64,000 nt of DNA from Puffinus mauretanicus (GCA_023333565.1 JAJKFH010000801.1:496001-560000); one strand, 5' to 3'. Positions 48,781 to 63,174 are shown, numbered from the stretch's first letter. Notes: generated by a model not told the origin, from the sequence alone. Numbers and translations are program-made.

Positions 48781-51700
48781 AGAGGCACCAATATGTGTGC
48801 ATGCGATTGCCACATTGATGAAACACTCTTGCAGAATTTAAAGGAGGGGCATCCAGTGTCAGTCAAAAAAAATGATGACAGTAGCTTTTTGATGGTGGAA
48901 CACATAAAACTTACATTCTGTATGGGTTTTGGCAGCTGTTTGACAGAGTGCTGTATCAGGACTGAAATTTTTCAGGAAGGCAATGGAAAGGTCAGGAGAC
49001 AATACTAAAAATAGTTGTTTGTCCCATCTGGATCTTATCACTTCCATTTCCTGCCTGTATAACCTTTTCTAGATGAATATATTATAACTTATACAAATGC
49101 ACTACTAAAACTGCAGAGTTCGAAAATCAGACCTTTTGACGTTTTCTAACCTGTTTGACTTCCTCACCTTTTCACAGAAATTGCAGCAGGAGCACCACCG
49201 AGCTTAGAAGAAAACGGGCAGGGAGCGAGGGAGGCTTTGAAGCATCTCCTCCCTCCCTCAGTCCTCTCTAAGCGCACGCAGCTCCCACGCCCAGGCTGGC
49301 GCAGGATGAAACCTGCTCAGAGGGGTCAGCGGAGCCCAAAAGGACACCGGCGTGTGAGTAGGGTACCAGGGTGTCTGGTACCAGCTCTTTCTTGCAGCTG
49401 CATGCTCTACTTTGGGAAGTAGCACTGTTCCAACAAGCACCAAGTAAATGTCTGATGTTTGGTCGTGTTAATAAAAGCGGCAGAACCGTGACTTGGATAA
49501 ACTGCATATCTGAGTTGTTCACCCTGCGGATCCTTCTCACGATAACGAGTACGAACAACTTGACTCATTATTACCTCTGTTCTTCTGAGGTAACAATTTC
49601 CCTCTGCAGGCAGAGCCTCTGAGCAGCTGATGGTCTATTAGGGGAATTTGTTATGAGTTTGCACTTCTCTTTTGAGAAACAACATTTAAATATTTGCTTT
49701 TATTTATTTATTTAGACTCAGCCTACATGATTCATTTACGTATGTAAAACAAACACAAAAGGCAACCTTGCAGCCAATTTTCTTCAGTGCCAGGTCACAT
49801 GCATTTAGTATCACAGAGAGAAATGGCAGAGCATTTCATATATCGTTGTCTCGCTGGGGACAGGTTAGGAGGCTGAGAGATAATAACAGCAGCTTTCAGC
49901 TATCAAGTTAGCTCGGGCTGTGATGCAAATAATTGTTACTGCCATTATCTTTGAAGCCAGATGTTTGTGTCCCTGCGAGAAAAAAATAGAATATCACTAC
50001 TACTTCTAAAAAGGCTTTTTTTCCCACATTGTTATAACTCAGCAAAGAATGATATGACTAGGGACTAAGTTGAAATATGGAAGGGGGAAAAAACATTTCT
50101 ATAAATGGCAGAAGAGATTAATATAATTCATCTCTTATTTATTAGTGGTCTTCTGTTGTCAGGATGTGCTAAAAAGAACACATAAATGGAAACAAATTGC
50201 AAATTATTACAGCAATGTTCTGTCAGGTGAACCTGATATGAAAACTCTTAAATAAATCACCTGGCATGCTTATTAAAAAAAAAAAACAAAAAACCCAAAC
50301 AAACAAATCTCTATGGAGGCAGCTTGCAGCTGGTTTATTACACTGATAAATATGGGACAAGGCTCAGAAAAAGCAATGAGGCAGGCCTTCCGACACTGAG
50401 TTTCCTTTAAACATGATACCAGAGCTGAGAAAAAAGGACAGTACATTCATCACAGCGATGAGGATGGAAGTGGACATGTTCAGCTGAAGTTGGAGAAAAT
50501 GGAAAGGCAAAAGAAAGAAACAAACAAAGCCTCCAAACCCCTTACCTCCACCAAGTGCCCACAAACATCAAAACATTGATGCTGACCTTCAGAAATGTTA
50601 TCCTCAGGGGCTAGTCCATACTTACCAAGCCAGACCCATACCTATGGGAATGGTGGCCACTGCTGGTTCATTGGCCACCACCTGCCTAGAAGAAACAGCG
50701 GTGGACATGGCTGGAGCGTGGGCATGCCTGCCCCCATTGGGTTCTTCACCTCAACACCATGTGGCTCTGGAGATACCCAGCCAGCGCCTGAGGCATGAGC
50801 AAAACAATTGGATACCTCTTGGTAACACTGATTTCAATTTACCGACATAGCGCTGGAAGGGACAGTCTTGGGATCTGCTATTCCAGAAAACTTCATTATC
50901 ATACAAAACCCTTCCTAAATTAATCAAACTCTGCCATAGAATTAGTAACTGTGTTTTGAATGCTCTTAGTCTTTTTTTTGTGTGTGTTAATGAACATAAC
51001 AAATAAAATCAGTCCTAAGGCTCTGTTTTGAAAAGTTCTCATAGCAGCATGCCATTTTACAGCTCAGTCATTAAGGGCATTGCTTAGCTCTTTCTATACC
51101 TACTTCAAGACTGTTGTATTATTCTCCATCATCTTCCTCCTAACCAATAATTTCAGAATGTGACATTGTATCAAATACTTTGCTGAAGTCAATATAGTTT
51201 ACTGCATTTCTTGAATCCAAAAGTGAAATAAATCAGAGAGATGTAATATCCAACAGTTTATCAAAAGCATTTTACCTTTCTTGACCAAGGCAAGGAATAA
51301 TTTCAGCAATGCTTGAACTGAGAGAGATTTAATACACATACCCTCTTTGAGTCTCATAATTTTCTTTCTTGTCCATTGCTCTGAATGGTTTTCTGTTGGA
51401 ATTAACCATTTTGTGTATCTCTCACTTCATTTACAGCTTATAACATTTTCTTCTGCAGTTTGACCAAGATGTGCAGTCCCAGCAGGAGTGATAACAAAAA
51501 TAGCCAGGGCATTTTAGATCAGGATTGAAGCAAAGTTATAAAGCTGTTTTCAGACATAGCCATGAGACCTACTCATATTGGACATGATCAAGCATACAAG
51601 TAAAATGAATTTGAACTTTTCTGTTGAACCTAGAGACCTATGGAGCAGGCTTTGCAAGTATCTCCCATTAACCAGAAATTGCTCATAATGTTTTAAGGAA

Positions 51701-52009
51701 AGAAGTAGTTTACAACTTTAAAGAATACCTTTAATACTCTTGAAAATCTTTTGAATGCTATCATAGCATGGGAAAAAAAGTAAAACACAAAAAAATCCAG
51801 CCTTATATCCTTCAGTAAATTTGTGTTCACACTTTCACCAAGAAGAACTGCAGTTCACACTCAGGAATGACCAACCAGCCAGCAACTGTGCTTTTATTTT
51901 TGTTAGATACTTAATTGTCCATTGAGATTACAATTATGACATTAGATATTCTCCAACATTAGACATTGCTTGTCACTTAAGCATAGGTGAATTTGAGTAT
52001 GCCAGAAGT

Positions 52010-52078
52010 CTGTGTGAATCCAGTGGGATTACTCCGGTCCTAAAAGTTAAACATGTTTGAGAGCTTTGCTGAACTGAA
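52010..52078 (+). repeat. relic of an ancient dispersed amniote repeat (probable)
   Basis: AATCCAGTGGGATTACTCC is followed by GGTCCTAAAAGTTAAACATG and then GAGAGCTTTGCTGAA. This order (gtgggattactc, taaagttaa-catg, tgctttgctgaa) is that of an old repeat I recall as widespread in reptile and bird genomes. It is the best match to that family in the window. The family name is not given because I cannot check it. Confidence 0.5.
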
Positions 52079-53270
52079 ATCGGACTGAAGTCAGGATGTC
52101 TCCCAACACCCAAGCCCAAAGTCAGCAGAGCATTATTTCTATTAAATGATTAATGTTGTATGAGTGATAACCTTTGAATTTGCCTAACAGAAATTAATTT
52201 ACAGTGATGTCTGCCTTATGAAATAAGTTTACCACATCATTTCAAATAAGGCAGTTTCTCTCGGGTGGTTTTATGAAAGAAAGACAGGTTTCTTGTGGTA
52301 CCTACAGTGATAAGCTTCCCCTCCCTTTCCCTTGACTGCAGTAGATGTGGAGGTTGGGTCGTTATGCAGCCCCAGTAGCACCTGGCCCAGGTTATGCGCA
52401 ACATAACCCTGTACTTGTACTTCTTTTATAATAGCCTCTTACTTCTAACGAATAGATATTACACACAAATGGCATGGACTTCAGGTTATCTGGCAGTCAC
52501 AGTATGAGAAATATAATCACCACTGTCCATTGCCTGAGCCTTTTTCATCTAGTTTTCCTTGAAATTTGCTTTTGCTTAGTTTACTTTTCCTCTTGTGTCT
52601 CAAAAAGAACTAGGAAATTATTCTGTTTAATTGGTCATATTCCACTGGATTTTAAAAAGCTTGACAGTTTGATGATCTACAAATCTATGAAAAAGTAGTT
52701 AGTATACACGTATGAGGTCAGTAGAATAAGGACAGCCAAAATTGAGAAAGCCTCTGTGAAAGCAGTGAGTTGCGAATATTGAACGTGCACTGGGTGAAGT
52801 GTCTGCTTATCAACAGCAAATTAGGCCTAACTTTGAACAATATGGTAAGGCAAAGCTTCTGGGAACCTGTGACTGTACACTCTATGAAGATCAATACTAC
52901 AGAAAGCAGCCATTTAATTTTTTTGCAACTTTTCCCCCCTTGTTCCTGTGGCCTGGCCCTTTTTGACCACCTTCAACTAACTTCCATCTCTCCTTCTCCA
53001 CTTTGGGATGGTCATCGCTTCAATGACCAACATCGTGAATTCACCGTACATCTTGAAACTGATGTACTGCATACTTTAAATGCCCCAAATCCCAAACTGA
53101 AAATGGCAGAAATTCGATGGTTGAAGGAAAAAACCCACAGGTTTTCAAAGTCTGTGCTATTGTACAGAAGTGTCAGTGTTTTTGCAGAATGGCTCTAGTT
53201 TTGTCAGAAATCATTTTTCTCTTGGTTGCCTGATTTCAGTTTCATCATTTGTGATGACTATTTCAAGATC

Positions 53271-53369
53271 TTAAAAAAAAAAAAAAAAATCACAGGTTTT
53301 TGCTGGATCTCCTACATGGTAATTTATTTGTAAGACATTCCAACGGCTGCCAAAAAAAAAAAAAAAAAG
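53271..53369. repeat. two long A runs 60-70 bp apart
   Basis: An A run of about 18 at 53272-53289 and another of about 16-18 at 53353-53369 flank about 64 bp of ordinary sequence. They could be decayed poly(A) tails of two retroposed bits or simple slippage tracts. No target duplications were found. Confidence 0.6.
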
Positions 53370-54594
53370 AAGAGATCACACACCAGTCATTATTTTAATA
53401 GTTTGTTTAGGGAGTTACTGAAAACTAGAATAAGAGCAATGGTGGATAACCTTGTGCTGGTGGTTAACCTTATTTAGTTAACTTGATCATCCGAATGTCT
53501 GACTACTATGATGGAGTTTTTCCTTATGGAGCAAGTCCTAGAACATCCTTTCCTTACAGGGGGTGCATGAAGAATATGAAGGTCATAGGCCTGAAAAGGA
53601 ATAGTGTAAGTTGTAGCGTGCATAGCTAGCAAAATTACTATCATATCAGCTATAGTCTTAGCATCATGAAAAATAAATATGTTGGTGGTTTTTTCCTGCT
53701 GTCTGTTACACTTTCCTTCCCCTGCTGAAGCACAGCATTCCCATCTGCAGCTGGACATCTTTGGATTCAGAGTGATTCCTGAATGCATATAATTCAGCAC
53801 ACTTTATTCCTTGCATCTTTGCCCCCCTACCCCCCATCACCTTAAACATTCCTGTCGTTAACGATTTTGCAGAATCAAACCCTACACATTCAGAAATCAC
53901 ATGCAGCCTGCAGGGAGGAATTATTCAAAGTCCTCTACGGGTTGTTTTATTGCCCAGGACAGAACTGAGGACTCTGGAGCTGCAAATCCCTAGAGTATTC
54001 CTGAAATAAAGATCAGATTTGACTGCCCTTTGCAATTGTTGATGCTCTTATTGGTCTTAAATCTCTGGCATGTATTTGTGATTGAAAAGTGTCTCCTAAA
54101 AGTGCAGCTAGAACAGGAAGAGACCCTTATAAAACCCTTTATTAAAAAAAAAAACACCACAAAGTTTTCTGCTGATTTTAGTGAGGCGATTTTACTGAGA
54201 AAATTTTGACACCAGCAGATAGAGTGGGTTACGTTGTTGCCATAACGAAAGCATGAACAGATTTAAAATTCTGCTTAGTTGTTTTCAGGGTATCTTCCAA
54301 ATAACTCACGGAGCAGGAAGGGAAATACTTAGTTCAATGACTATGGGCAGAAGGCAAATTCAGCTGCCTTTTTGATTTTTAACAACATCCTGTGCTCTGC
54401 TTCTGACATTACCAGTTGTTGCACCAAAGGTAGAAAAACTATGAAGGTGCGAAATTAGCTCAAATGTCACATCTGATTGACAAAGATAAATCTCTAGTTT
54501 GCTGTAGCTCAGTGTCAGCCCTGTGCAGAGGCTCAGATCCTGGACATTAACGCTTCTGAGGACAGACCGTATCGAGATTGTGCTATATCTTAAT

Positions 54595-54665
54595 CATACA
54601 TATGTATTTTAGCCATTATACATACAAGCATACAATATACATATATACATTTATACATACAAGCA
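54595..54665. repeat. TACATA-rich tract with a duplicated ATACATACAAGCA word
   Basis: ATACATACAAGCA occurs twice (about 54619 and 54654), within a run of TATACAT/CATATA words. This is a short degenerate microsatellite. Confidence 0.6.
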
Positions 54666-57600
54666 GTAATATGAGGGATGGAGATTAGATACAGCCACCA
54701 TTGAACTGTACCTAGTATTCAGGCATAATGAAGACTGATTTAAAGGTTTCCTCAGTGTCTTTTCAGGCGTTATAGTATTTACTCTTCTTTGAACTAGAAA
54801 ATACAGATACAATTGCCCTTTAGCTGGTTAACCTGTAGATTTATAAAAAATTAAGAAACTGCCTTAATCTAGTCCAGGAAAAAGCTACTATTTTCTATGC
54901 TTATATAAGCAGTTATATTTACACTTACATATTATTTTTATTAATAATTATTACAATTATTATTTCCATGCTGGTACTGCCTCAAACCCCGAAGGGGACT
55001 AGAGGCTCATAGATTCATCATGTCTGGATTTTACCAACCCAAAATAAGAGATACCTAACCAAAAGTATTTAAAAGTGGTACAGAAACAAAATAGATGCTA
55101 CCAGAGGAAAAAAAGAAGCAATTTGCCCCCAGTCAAAATTAAGGTCGCTGGTAGAGGTGGAATTTGCCTCTAGGGCTGTTGATCTATGCAACTGCAGCGC
55201 TTCTCAATTTTCCTAAATCTTTTACAGTTCCTTCAAATAGCACACTGTACGCATTACATGAAAAGAAAATATGCAGATAACTTGGAAACATAAATTCAAG
55301 AGGCAAGGTGGAGTAGTTGCCTCGTAGAGCCCATCTATTTCTAAATGACGACTCTGACAGCTGAACAAGTGCATGATGACAATTATTTTTCATTTTATTC
55401 TGTTGAGTAGAAAGCCGCTGTGCATGGACTCATCACTGCTGGTACCTATACCATTAACAGGATGATTGGTTTTCATGCAGATAGCTACTAACTGTAACAA
55501 CGGGGCTGCTACTAACGTATATAAAGTAGCTCCCAATTTCTTCACTTTGAACCAAGTACCTTTTTTCCCCCCACTCTGACTTAACAGGAAAATTGGAAAA
55601 TGTTTAAGCAAGTGATGTTAATAGAGCCTCATTTGGTACTTACATCATATATTAACATATCAAACACAGCTTAACATTCAAAATATCTCCTGTCTGGCAG
55701 CCAGGAAATTATGCCATAATGTTAATGTACATGCCCTTATTAAATTTTGCCTCTATAATAGACAATCTGTTATAATGTAAAGGGAACAGCAATATATCAC
55801 AGATATTACAACACAGTCTAGCACTGCAAAGATAAAATTTCAAATATACATACTTATACAGCTACTATCTGAATATCTTTATTTTGACTATCTTTATTGA
55901 ATAACTTCATTTCTCCTGTAAATAAACCAAGGACTCAATAAACAGTTACAGGCAGGGAGAGCAGACACCTGGGGAAAGGGGATGGGGTCGGAAGGGGAAG
56001 AACAGCAAAGAAAAAATGCCGTGTGCATGATCAGCGTAAAACAGTGTAAAATCACACGAAATCTGGGGACAATCCTGCCTCTCTTCTGCCCGCAGCCATC
56101 TCCTCCCACCGCCATCTCACACTCGCTTGGACCCAGTAAGGCAGATCAGTTCACTGACCTGATTGAAATTTAACTCTGGAGGGGAAAAAATTGCTTTCCG
56201 CCAACTCATGCGACTCACTACACGTCTGCACGGTTATTTCAACCATCCGAGGAAACAAGCGAGAGGACACAGCCAAGGGAGCGGTGTGCGGGAGGAAAAA
56301 GGAGAAGCTGCCCGTGCAGAGCAGTGCAGAATCCATCAGCTGAAGGGGGTTATGAAACTCCGCTGTAAGGAAATGCAGTAAGTTTTAGGAAAGCCCTCAA
56401 CAAAACCAGCTGAAACTTAAAATTTATGTTTTGCAAGTTTAAAGTAGTTTAAAACAGTAGAAACAAATGCCCACATTTTCTAGAATAAATTTTTCAATTT
56501 TATTTTTAATTTCAAAGCGAAATATTTATTTATTTATGTTGAATTGAGACTGTCCTTAGAAAGGCAACCCTGAGAAGCTTTACTAAGTTCCCACTTCCGC
56601 AGTTCCTGGAGCAGAGATGCAAATATTAGAAATCAGCATCCTTGCTGCCCGTGTTATCTGCGCGATAGTATTTCTCCGGAGCCACAACATCTGGGAGCTG
56701 TGGAGTCAGCTGCTCCTTCAGCTGGCAGCGCTGCCAGGGAGCTGCACGGTTTGGAAGCAGAACCTCCCAGCAAGCCACTGCAAGGAACTTATACATATTT
56801 ATACATATAAACATATATTCTCTGAGACTTACATAGTAATCTGAGCAAGGAGAATCCAACCATTCTGGAAGAGAGGGAGAAAAAGAAATAGTTTGAACAT
56901 ATGAACAAAACTGAGCAGTCTCTAACAAACTTTTGCCCTTGAAGTTCAATTTGTCTCTCTCTCAAGAAATCCAAATAAATTTGACACTTCCCTATAAAGA
57001 AAAAAAATTGTCCGTTCGAATATAGAGATCAGTAAAGGGAGCCACTAGAAAAATGGGGAGGCAGAAAGCTTTTGAGAAAAGGCACAGCTCCTGATACCTC
57101 AGGTCTTCGTGCCTCGTGTGTCCGTTTTACCCCGGGCACAGCAGGCGGGCTGTGGCTCTTGCCAACCCAGGCAACGCTGCACAGTGAGAACAGTCAAAAC
57201 AACTGCAAGGCCGAAGACGACAAACACCAAACAGAAAATTTGAGCCAAGAGAGACAAAAAAATAAAAGTATTTAAAACACATGTAGATTAAACTGAGGAG
57301 GAAGAACCTGAATGCAATAACAAGCTTTATGCAAGTTCTAGAGGAAAACTGTTCTTATTCAATCCAACAAATAAGGTGACATTTTAACTGTAAATATTTT
57401 GTTTAGTTTATGCTGGACAGGAGAGCCTGTCCACCCCTCCCATTCCCTGCCTTTCCTTCTCCCTTACCTGAATAAGATGATTTGCTGCCCTTTTCATCTG
57501 GCTCTGCTGTTGCTTCCTCAGTGTCCCACTGAGCTTACTCAAAATTATTGACTCCTTGTCCCCCTGCACCCCTGTTCCCCTCTCCCCCTGGTCCTGGGTC

Positions 57601-59035
57601 ACCACTGTCACCTTCTTCGCCCTCATTCATCCCTGCTGCCATGAGATATCAAAGAACCAGCCTGGTTGCCTTTGCTATGGGTCGACCTTGCAGAAAGCCA
57701 GCACCTCAGGTAGCACCCACGAATGTGGGGTCAGCTGCGTTATGCTCCTTCTGAGATGGGCGACGGTGACCTGGAGCATCCCGTGCCTGGATCAGTGAAT
57801 TGCACCTGGATTCCTGGAAGCCTCCTTCTGAGCTCCAGCAGGTCAGTGTGGCCCTGCTTCCTTTTAACCTTTGGTTTCCTTTGCTCATATTTAAGCCTCC
57901 CAAATCAGAAACCACCTCTTACTGGATGTTTGTACGCTCTGCAGCACATCAGGCCTGATGCGAGGCAGAGCCTCTACACCGTTGCACGTCTAGATGAAAA
58001 TATCCTCTATTTCTCAGGTTCATTATTTTCTTTCTTCCCCCCCATAAGCAAACCAACATAAACAAGAACAACATAAACAAGAAGTTGGGTTATGGTCAAA
58101 TAGCGCATGGAGTCATTCTACCTCCCCACCCACCGGCTGCTGGTGGGTGCTGCCGTGCTACGTGCTCGTCAGCCTCCCGCATCGCGCTGCCCTTTAGTCA
58201 GCTTGCCCAGCTGTTTACAGTTTGCCTTCAGCACACACCGACTTTGGCATTCTTTTAAAAATAAGCCTGGGTAAACGTAGCCTTGCTGCTGGATTTTCTA
58301 CTTCTGGCCTCCTTGGGCTGTTCCCAGGACCCACAAAAGTCAACACAATTAAAGCTTCCCACTGAATTCACTGGAGCTTTAGATCTTTCTGCTGTGGCTA
58401 ATTAATCTTGTTCATTAGTTACTCCCCAGGTCCCATTCCCTCTTCCTCATCACTTTGTGCTAGTGCACATTATTCTTGTCTTTTAAACATTAATTGTTGC
58501 TGTGCATGCCCTTCCTGTAATGTATTAAGATTAAATCCCCCCAGATATCCACCTTCCTTCTTTCGCCAATGCTTCAGAGACTGGGGAGTCAGAATGTGGC
58601 AGGTGCAATACAGGCCAATTAAAAAGCAAATTTGTGCTAACTGATGGGTAATCTTCAGTGGAAATCACAAGCGACATTATTGGATGCCTGGGGAAAATTT
58701 TCATTAAGCAAATTCTTCCACTGCTGGCACAGCTCTGACACCTCCGCATGTTGTAGCTGTAGCAAGGTAAGTTTCCTATACTTTCACCCTTGGAATTTTT
58801 CCTGTTGCTCGCTGACTCTGTTGTATATGCTACTAACCATCTTCCTTTTATTCTACACCGAGGGACAAAAGAAGCCAGGGGTAAAGTGAGTCAAACCGAC
58901 CATTAGTCTGCTTTTTATTTACTTCCTTTTCATGACTACGAGAAGTACAAAAACCCCACCAAACCAAAACAACAACAGAAGCCCCAAAAAATCCCAAACC
59001 ACACCTCTTTTTTATTTCTACTTACTTAATAGATA

Positions 59036-59071
59036 TTATTGTTAGAATTATTATTATTGTTATTATTATTT
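59036..59071. repeat. TTA trinucleotide microsatellite
   Basis: ATTATTATTATTGTTATTATTATT-type units with two interruptions. An A/C-rich tract lies just upstream (about 58946-59005). Confidence 0.75.
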
Positions 59072-62000
59072 GCAAAGCAGTGTCACCTATAATCAGTATC
59101 AGAATCTCAGTTCAGAATCAGACTCAATCTCTATCAGATTCTCTTCCTATGAGAGAAAAAGCAGTGTATTTTGAAAAATCTTACAGTCTACGTGCACAGG
59201 TCAGACAAAGGATGGGAGAGGAGGAGGTAAGGTGAAGTGTGATCAGGGACACACAGCGGCAGATGGGAACGTCCTCTTCTCCATCCATGGCATTGATGGT
59301 TAGGAGACCCTGCCTCCTTTTGGTTTGCATTGCAGATTATTTTAAAAACCTTATGGATTCCCTTAAAGCCTGTCCAAACCCCAGCGCAGCCAGTAGGCTC
59401 ATCCCACCAACATCGATCAGTTTCTGAAGAGGAAGGACATGGAGGCTGGAGGGCTTTGAGGATTCGGTATTTGCAGAAGATCCTTCTTTGCTCCACTCTG
59501 GGGTCAGGCAGTCGCAGTAATGCAGAGAGGCTAAAGCCAGCTGCAGCAAATACAGCCTCTGTGCACAGCGCTGCATACAGCTGGGCTGTTACCGTGTCCT
59601 ATATAGGAGAGCAGGACTTCAGCGCCTTTAACTTGAGCAATTGAGACTGACCCTCCCTGCCCTCAGAAATCTCGCTCTGCCTGTAGCAGTGCAACACAGG
59701 CAGCAACACTGAGCCCAGGCTGCTTCTATACCAGGAGATGTCAACGCACAACAACCTATATATATATGTATATATGAGGACAAAATTCATATTCACCAAC
59801 TGACAAAACAAGTCTGGCACCAGCTGAGCTTGTGATCTGCTCTATTTCACAGGTTAATCCATGGTCCGGTATCTCAATTTATTAAACAATTACCATATAT
59901 TTTATAGGTATTGATAATGTATCACATATTATATGTGGTATATGATACGCAAATGTTACATATTAACATAGAGCAGAGAGTAAGTAGTACAAGCATTTCT
60001 TTTCCCTCTGTACAATCCAACATTTGGAATGTTATCCCAGACTTGCACCGCATGAAAGCAAAATGAAATGGAATTTTGTGAGCCAAAATCCTTACTGAGC
60101 GGCAATTTCCACTTACCCCTTTCAAATATTGATCCAAGATTAAATTACTTTTTTTTTCTTGCACTGTGTGGAGTTCTTAAAAGATGTTTTCTTTTTTGTT
60201 ACTTTGGGGGAGTATTGAGTCTGAATTCAGTTCACATAACACTAACAATGCTGCTTCTACACGTCTTGAGATCTTTTATCTTTGTTCATTTCCCTTTTTT
60301 TTGACAACCCTATACCTTCACAGTGCTTCCAGGACTCAAGGTGATAAGCTTCAGATACAGTCATTATTTCTAGCGTTTGCTTTCTCGTTCAATGGTTTAT
60401 AAGGAGAAGCCTCTGTTTTTAGAACTGCAACAGGCATTTGAGTAATTTCCTTATAACATTAAATGAGTGTGTGCGCGCATATATATGTTTGTTCAGAGGA
60501 AAATATTTAAGCATAAGTAATCTACCTCTCCAGCACCATGTCAAACTCTGTGCCCCAGGACATATGACTGTGTACTATGATCGCAAGGCAAGAGCACTTA
60601 GCTTCCACTAAATGCTTAAAAAACCAATTCATCTGCTATTCTGAAAAGACAAAGAAAGAATTTGGGTAATTTTATACACCCTAAAGTGCTCTGCTGTCTA
60701 CAAGGAGAATAGCCACCCTGCGTCACTAAGAACAGAAGAAAGGTCAGGCTTTGAGCGTAAGTACAGTCTAAAGTTTGCAGCTCAGTAATAACTATATACT
60801 CTCCTTGTATATCTGGAGGAGTCCCCATCAGTATGATATAGACTTTCCTGATATGAATGTAGATGCTTAAGGTAGTGAAATATTTGTGGTTATAAAAAAA
60901 AGAAAGATCCTTGAATTACCATTTCCATATTTTACCTTCTTCAAGTTAATTTATAGGTCTTTATTTTTGCCTTTACTAAAAGAATAACTTTCAGGCCAGG
61001 TTTGAAACTTCTGGTGTTTCTGCAATAAAAAGAAAATATAAATATCTATAATTCTTGCTAAACAATGTTAATAAGACTGGTTGCAAACAACCCCAAGAAA
61101 CAGATGCTTGAGAACAAATGCTACAATATTTGGGAACATTCTGATATCTTTTTGATAAAACTAGGTGAGAAGACAATTCATTGTCTGAATTCAAAAGTTT
61201 GAAACCATGTATTTTCTTTTTTTTTTTTATTTTTTATTCCATTTGGAGGGTGTAGAGAGCAGGTAGCCTAGTGTGCTTGGTGTACCAAAAGAGTGCAAAA
61301 TTTGGAAGGTAGGAAAAAAGATAGTCCTAGAAGGTTCAGTGCCATAGGCTACCTAGAAGAAGGCAGTGCAAAGTTGCATGATGATACAATAAACTCATGT
61401 GCCAGCAGCCAGAATATATGATATGTCCCCTGACAGGACTATTAGCTGTGCATAGGGTAGGGATTTATGTATTTTTGACCAAATATTTAAAAGTTATTTA
61501 AATTATATACGTTTAATTATTTCTTCCCATCATCCTCCATAATGTACAATATCTTTATTTCATGGGATGTTTCAGATTGGGGGAGGTTGAGGACCAGTTT
61601 CAGGGACATTCAGTACTATATTTTGCTTTTCAGAGGTGAAGGAATTAATTTACAGGTCAAGAAATAAGAATGTCTTTTCACTTTCTCCATCAAACTTCCT
61701 CCATTGCTTAGTCTAATGCCACCCAAATGAGGGAATGTATCAATTGACATGAACCGTAATACATATGAATGTTGTAAATGTTCAACTGTAGGTTGCTCTT
61801 TAATGAATAGCTGAAAAAATTTCCCCAAAGACACAGCAGTCTGAGTGAGATGTTGATAAGATACCTATTTCTGCTACAGAAATATATTTCCAGGGATTTC
61901 AGCTCTGTTACTGCAATTTTACCTCTTTCAGATGGAGATCATAAGCTTGGTCTATTGTCCCAGAAGCACAGGAGCTGCAAAGTTTCAAAGTGTGAAATTA

Positions 62001-62130
62001 AGAATTTAATTTTCCAGGAACATAAAATCTTGAACAGTATACTTCCAAAGCTAAAAGTCTGTTTTAAAATGGTCCACTAGACTGAGCAGTGCTCAGAGGA
62101 AATCTCTTGCTTGAGAGGACGAGGTCTTGT

Positions 62131-62182
62131 ACCATGCCCTGCATGGTGATTCTGGATGTCTTCTACTTCTTGTGAAGTAGAA
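62131..62182. repeat. two adjacent short hairpins
   Basis: ACCATG (62131-62136) pairs with CATGGT (62142-62147) over a 5-nt loop. Fourteen bases on, TTCTACTTC (62161-62169) pairs perfectly with GAAGTAGAA (62174-62182) over a 4-nt TTGT loop. The second is an unusually tight perfect 9-bp stem. It is not in a known RNA context. Confidence 0.5.
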
Positions 62183-63174
62183 ATGCAATGGCCCAAGGTT
62201 CCCTGCACTTTGACGAGCAAAAGGATGAGGATTAATTATGTGAAAGTGTTTAGACATTTGTAATCCCTTAATATATAGAATGAATCCTTTCTTATGTTTC
62301 CTTTAGAGATGCATGTCACAACCCTTCTGAAATACAACTCTCAACAGTACAGACTTTTTGTTCTGCTCTACATAGAGACAATCCTCAATTTATTGCAGCG
62401 AGACATTCATTTGGGAGAGCCTGGCAGAACAGTTTTGCTAGTAACTTTACAGAAGGTTACAAAAAAGGCCAAGAAAAGTCAAACTCTCCTAAAGCTAGAT
62501 TTCCAGATGGGTATCAGAGAGATTCCCCTAAATTCTTGTTTAGGTGATCTTTAGACCTGACAGTACTGACATTTCCAAAGGCAAAGTTACCAACACATCT
62601 CATTTTCTCTCACTTGGCAGATGCAGAACTGGCTATGCTCCAATGTTAGAAGTAGACAAATCCAGCAGACTTTGGCACCCAGGGGACCTCCTTCCTGGAC
62701 TGCTGCAGCCAAATCCGGAGGGCTCCCAGCCGCGGGGAGAGAGCTCCGGGGAGCGGCTGAGCACGTATTCCCAGCCAACACATGCACACACATAGTACCC
62801 GTGCAAACTCTCACAGGTCACTGCAGAGACACCAGTGCCCTTATCAGCACCCACAAGCTGCACCCACATGAATATGATCAACACAAGGAGCCCACACCTG
62901 ACCCTTCCTGCCCTGATCAGCGCTGAAGTTCATCAGTGGAGCATATTGACCCCTCATTCTCTGGATTCACACCACAGTCACTGATCCCTCAAATATGAGC
63001 GGGACTTTTAGCCCATCCAGCATCCGTGCCTGGACCATCAGTCCATTACTCAGTTGCCAGCTCTTTCCTGATGGAGGTCTCGCACTACTGACAAGTTAGC
63101 CCAGCTTGAAGTACAATAACACACACCCCCTCAGCCACCCACTCCCTAGAACAGAGACCGTCCCCACAGAAAAA

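Larger units (their letters stand above)
39171..63174. other. AT-rich non-coding DNA, no gene recognised
   Basis: About 24 kb without a recognisable gene. GC-richer patches occur at about 42960-43100, 47770-47950, 49180-49400, 57420-57860 and 62640-62800, but no coding signal is evident. The longest open stretch in the window (52770-53198, plus, 142 codons) starts at a non-ATG codon and has no motif I know. Simple repeats, a minisatellite and an old repeat relic are listed separately. Confidence 0.7.

Noticed and set aside
52770..53198. Longest open stretch in the window (142 codons, plus strand)
   Set aside because: It starts at a non-ATG codon, has no recognisable domain, signal peptide or neighbouring splice sites, and a stretch of this length is expected by chance in 64 kb on six frames.
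55894..56115. Minus-strand frame beginning with Met-Ala-Val-Gly-Gly near a GC-rich patch, as a first exon
   Set aside because: No promoter features or donor site of note follow it, and the peptide has no recognisable family.
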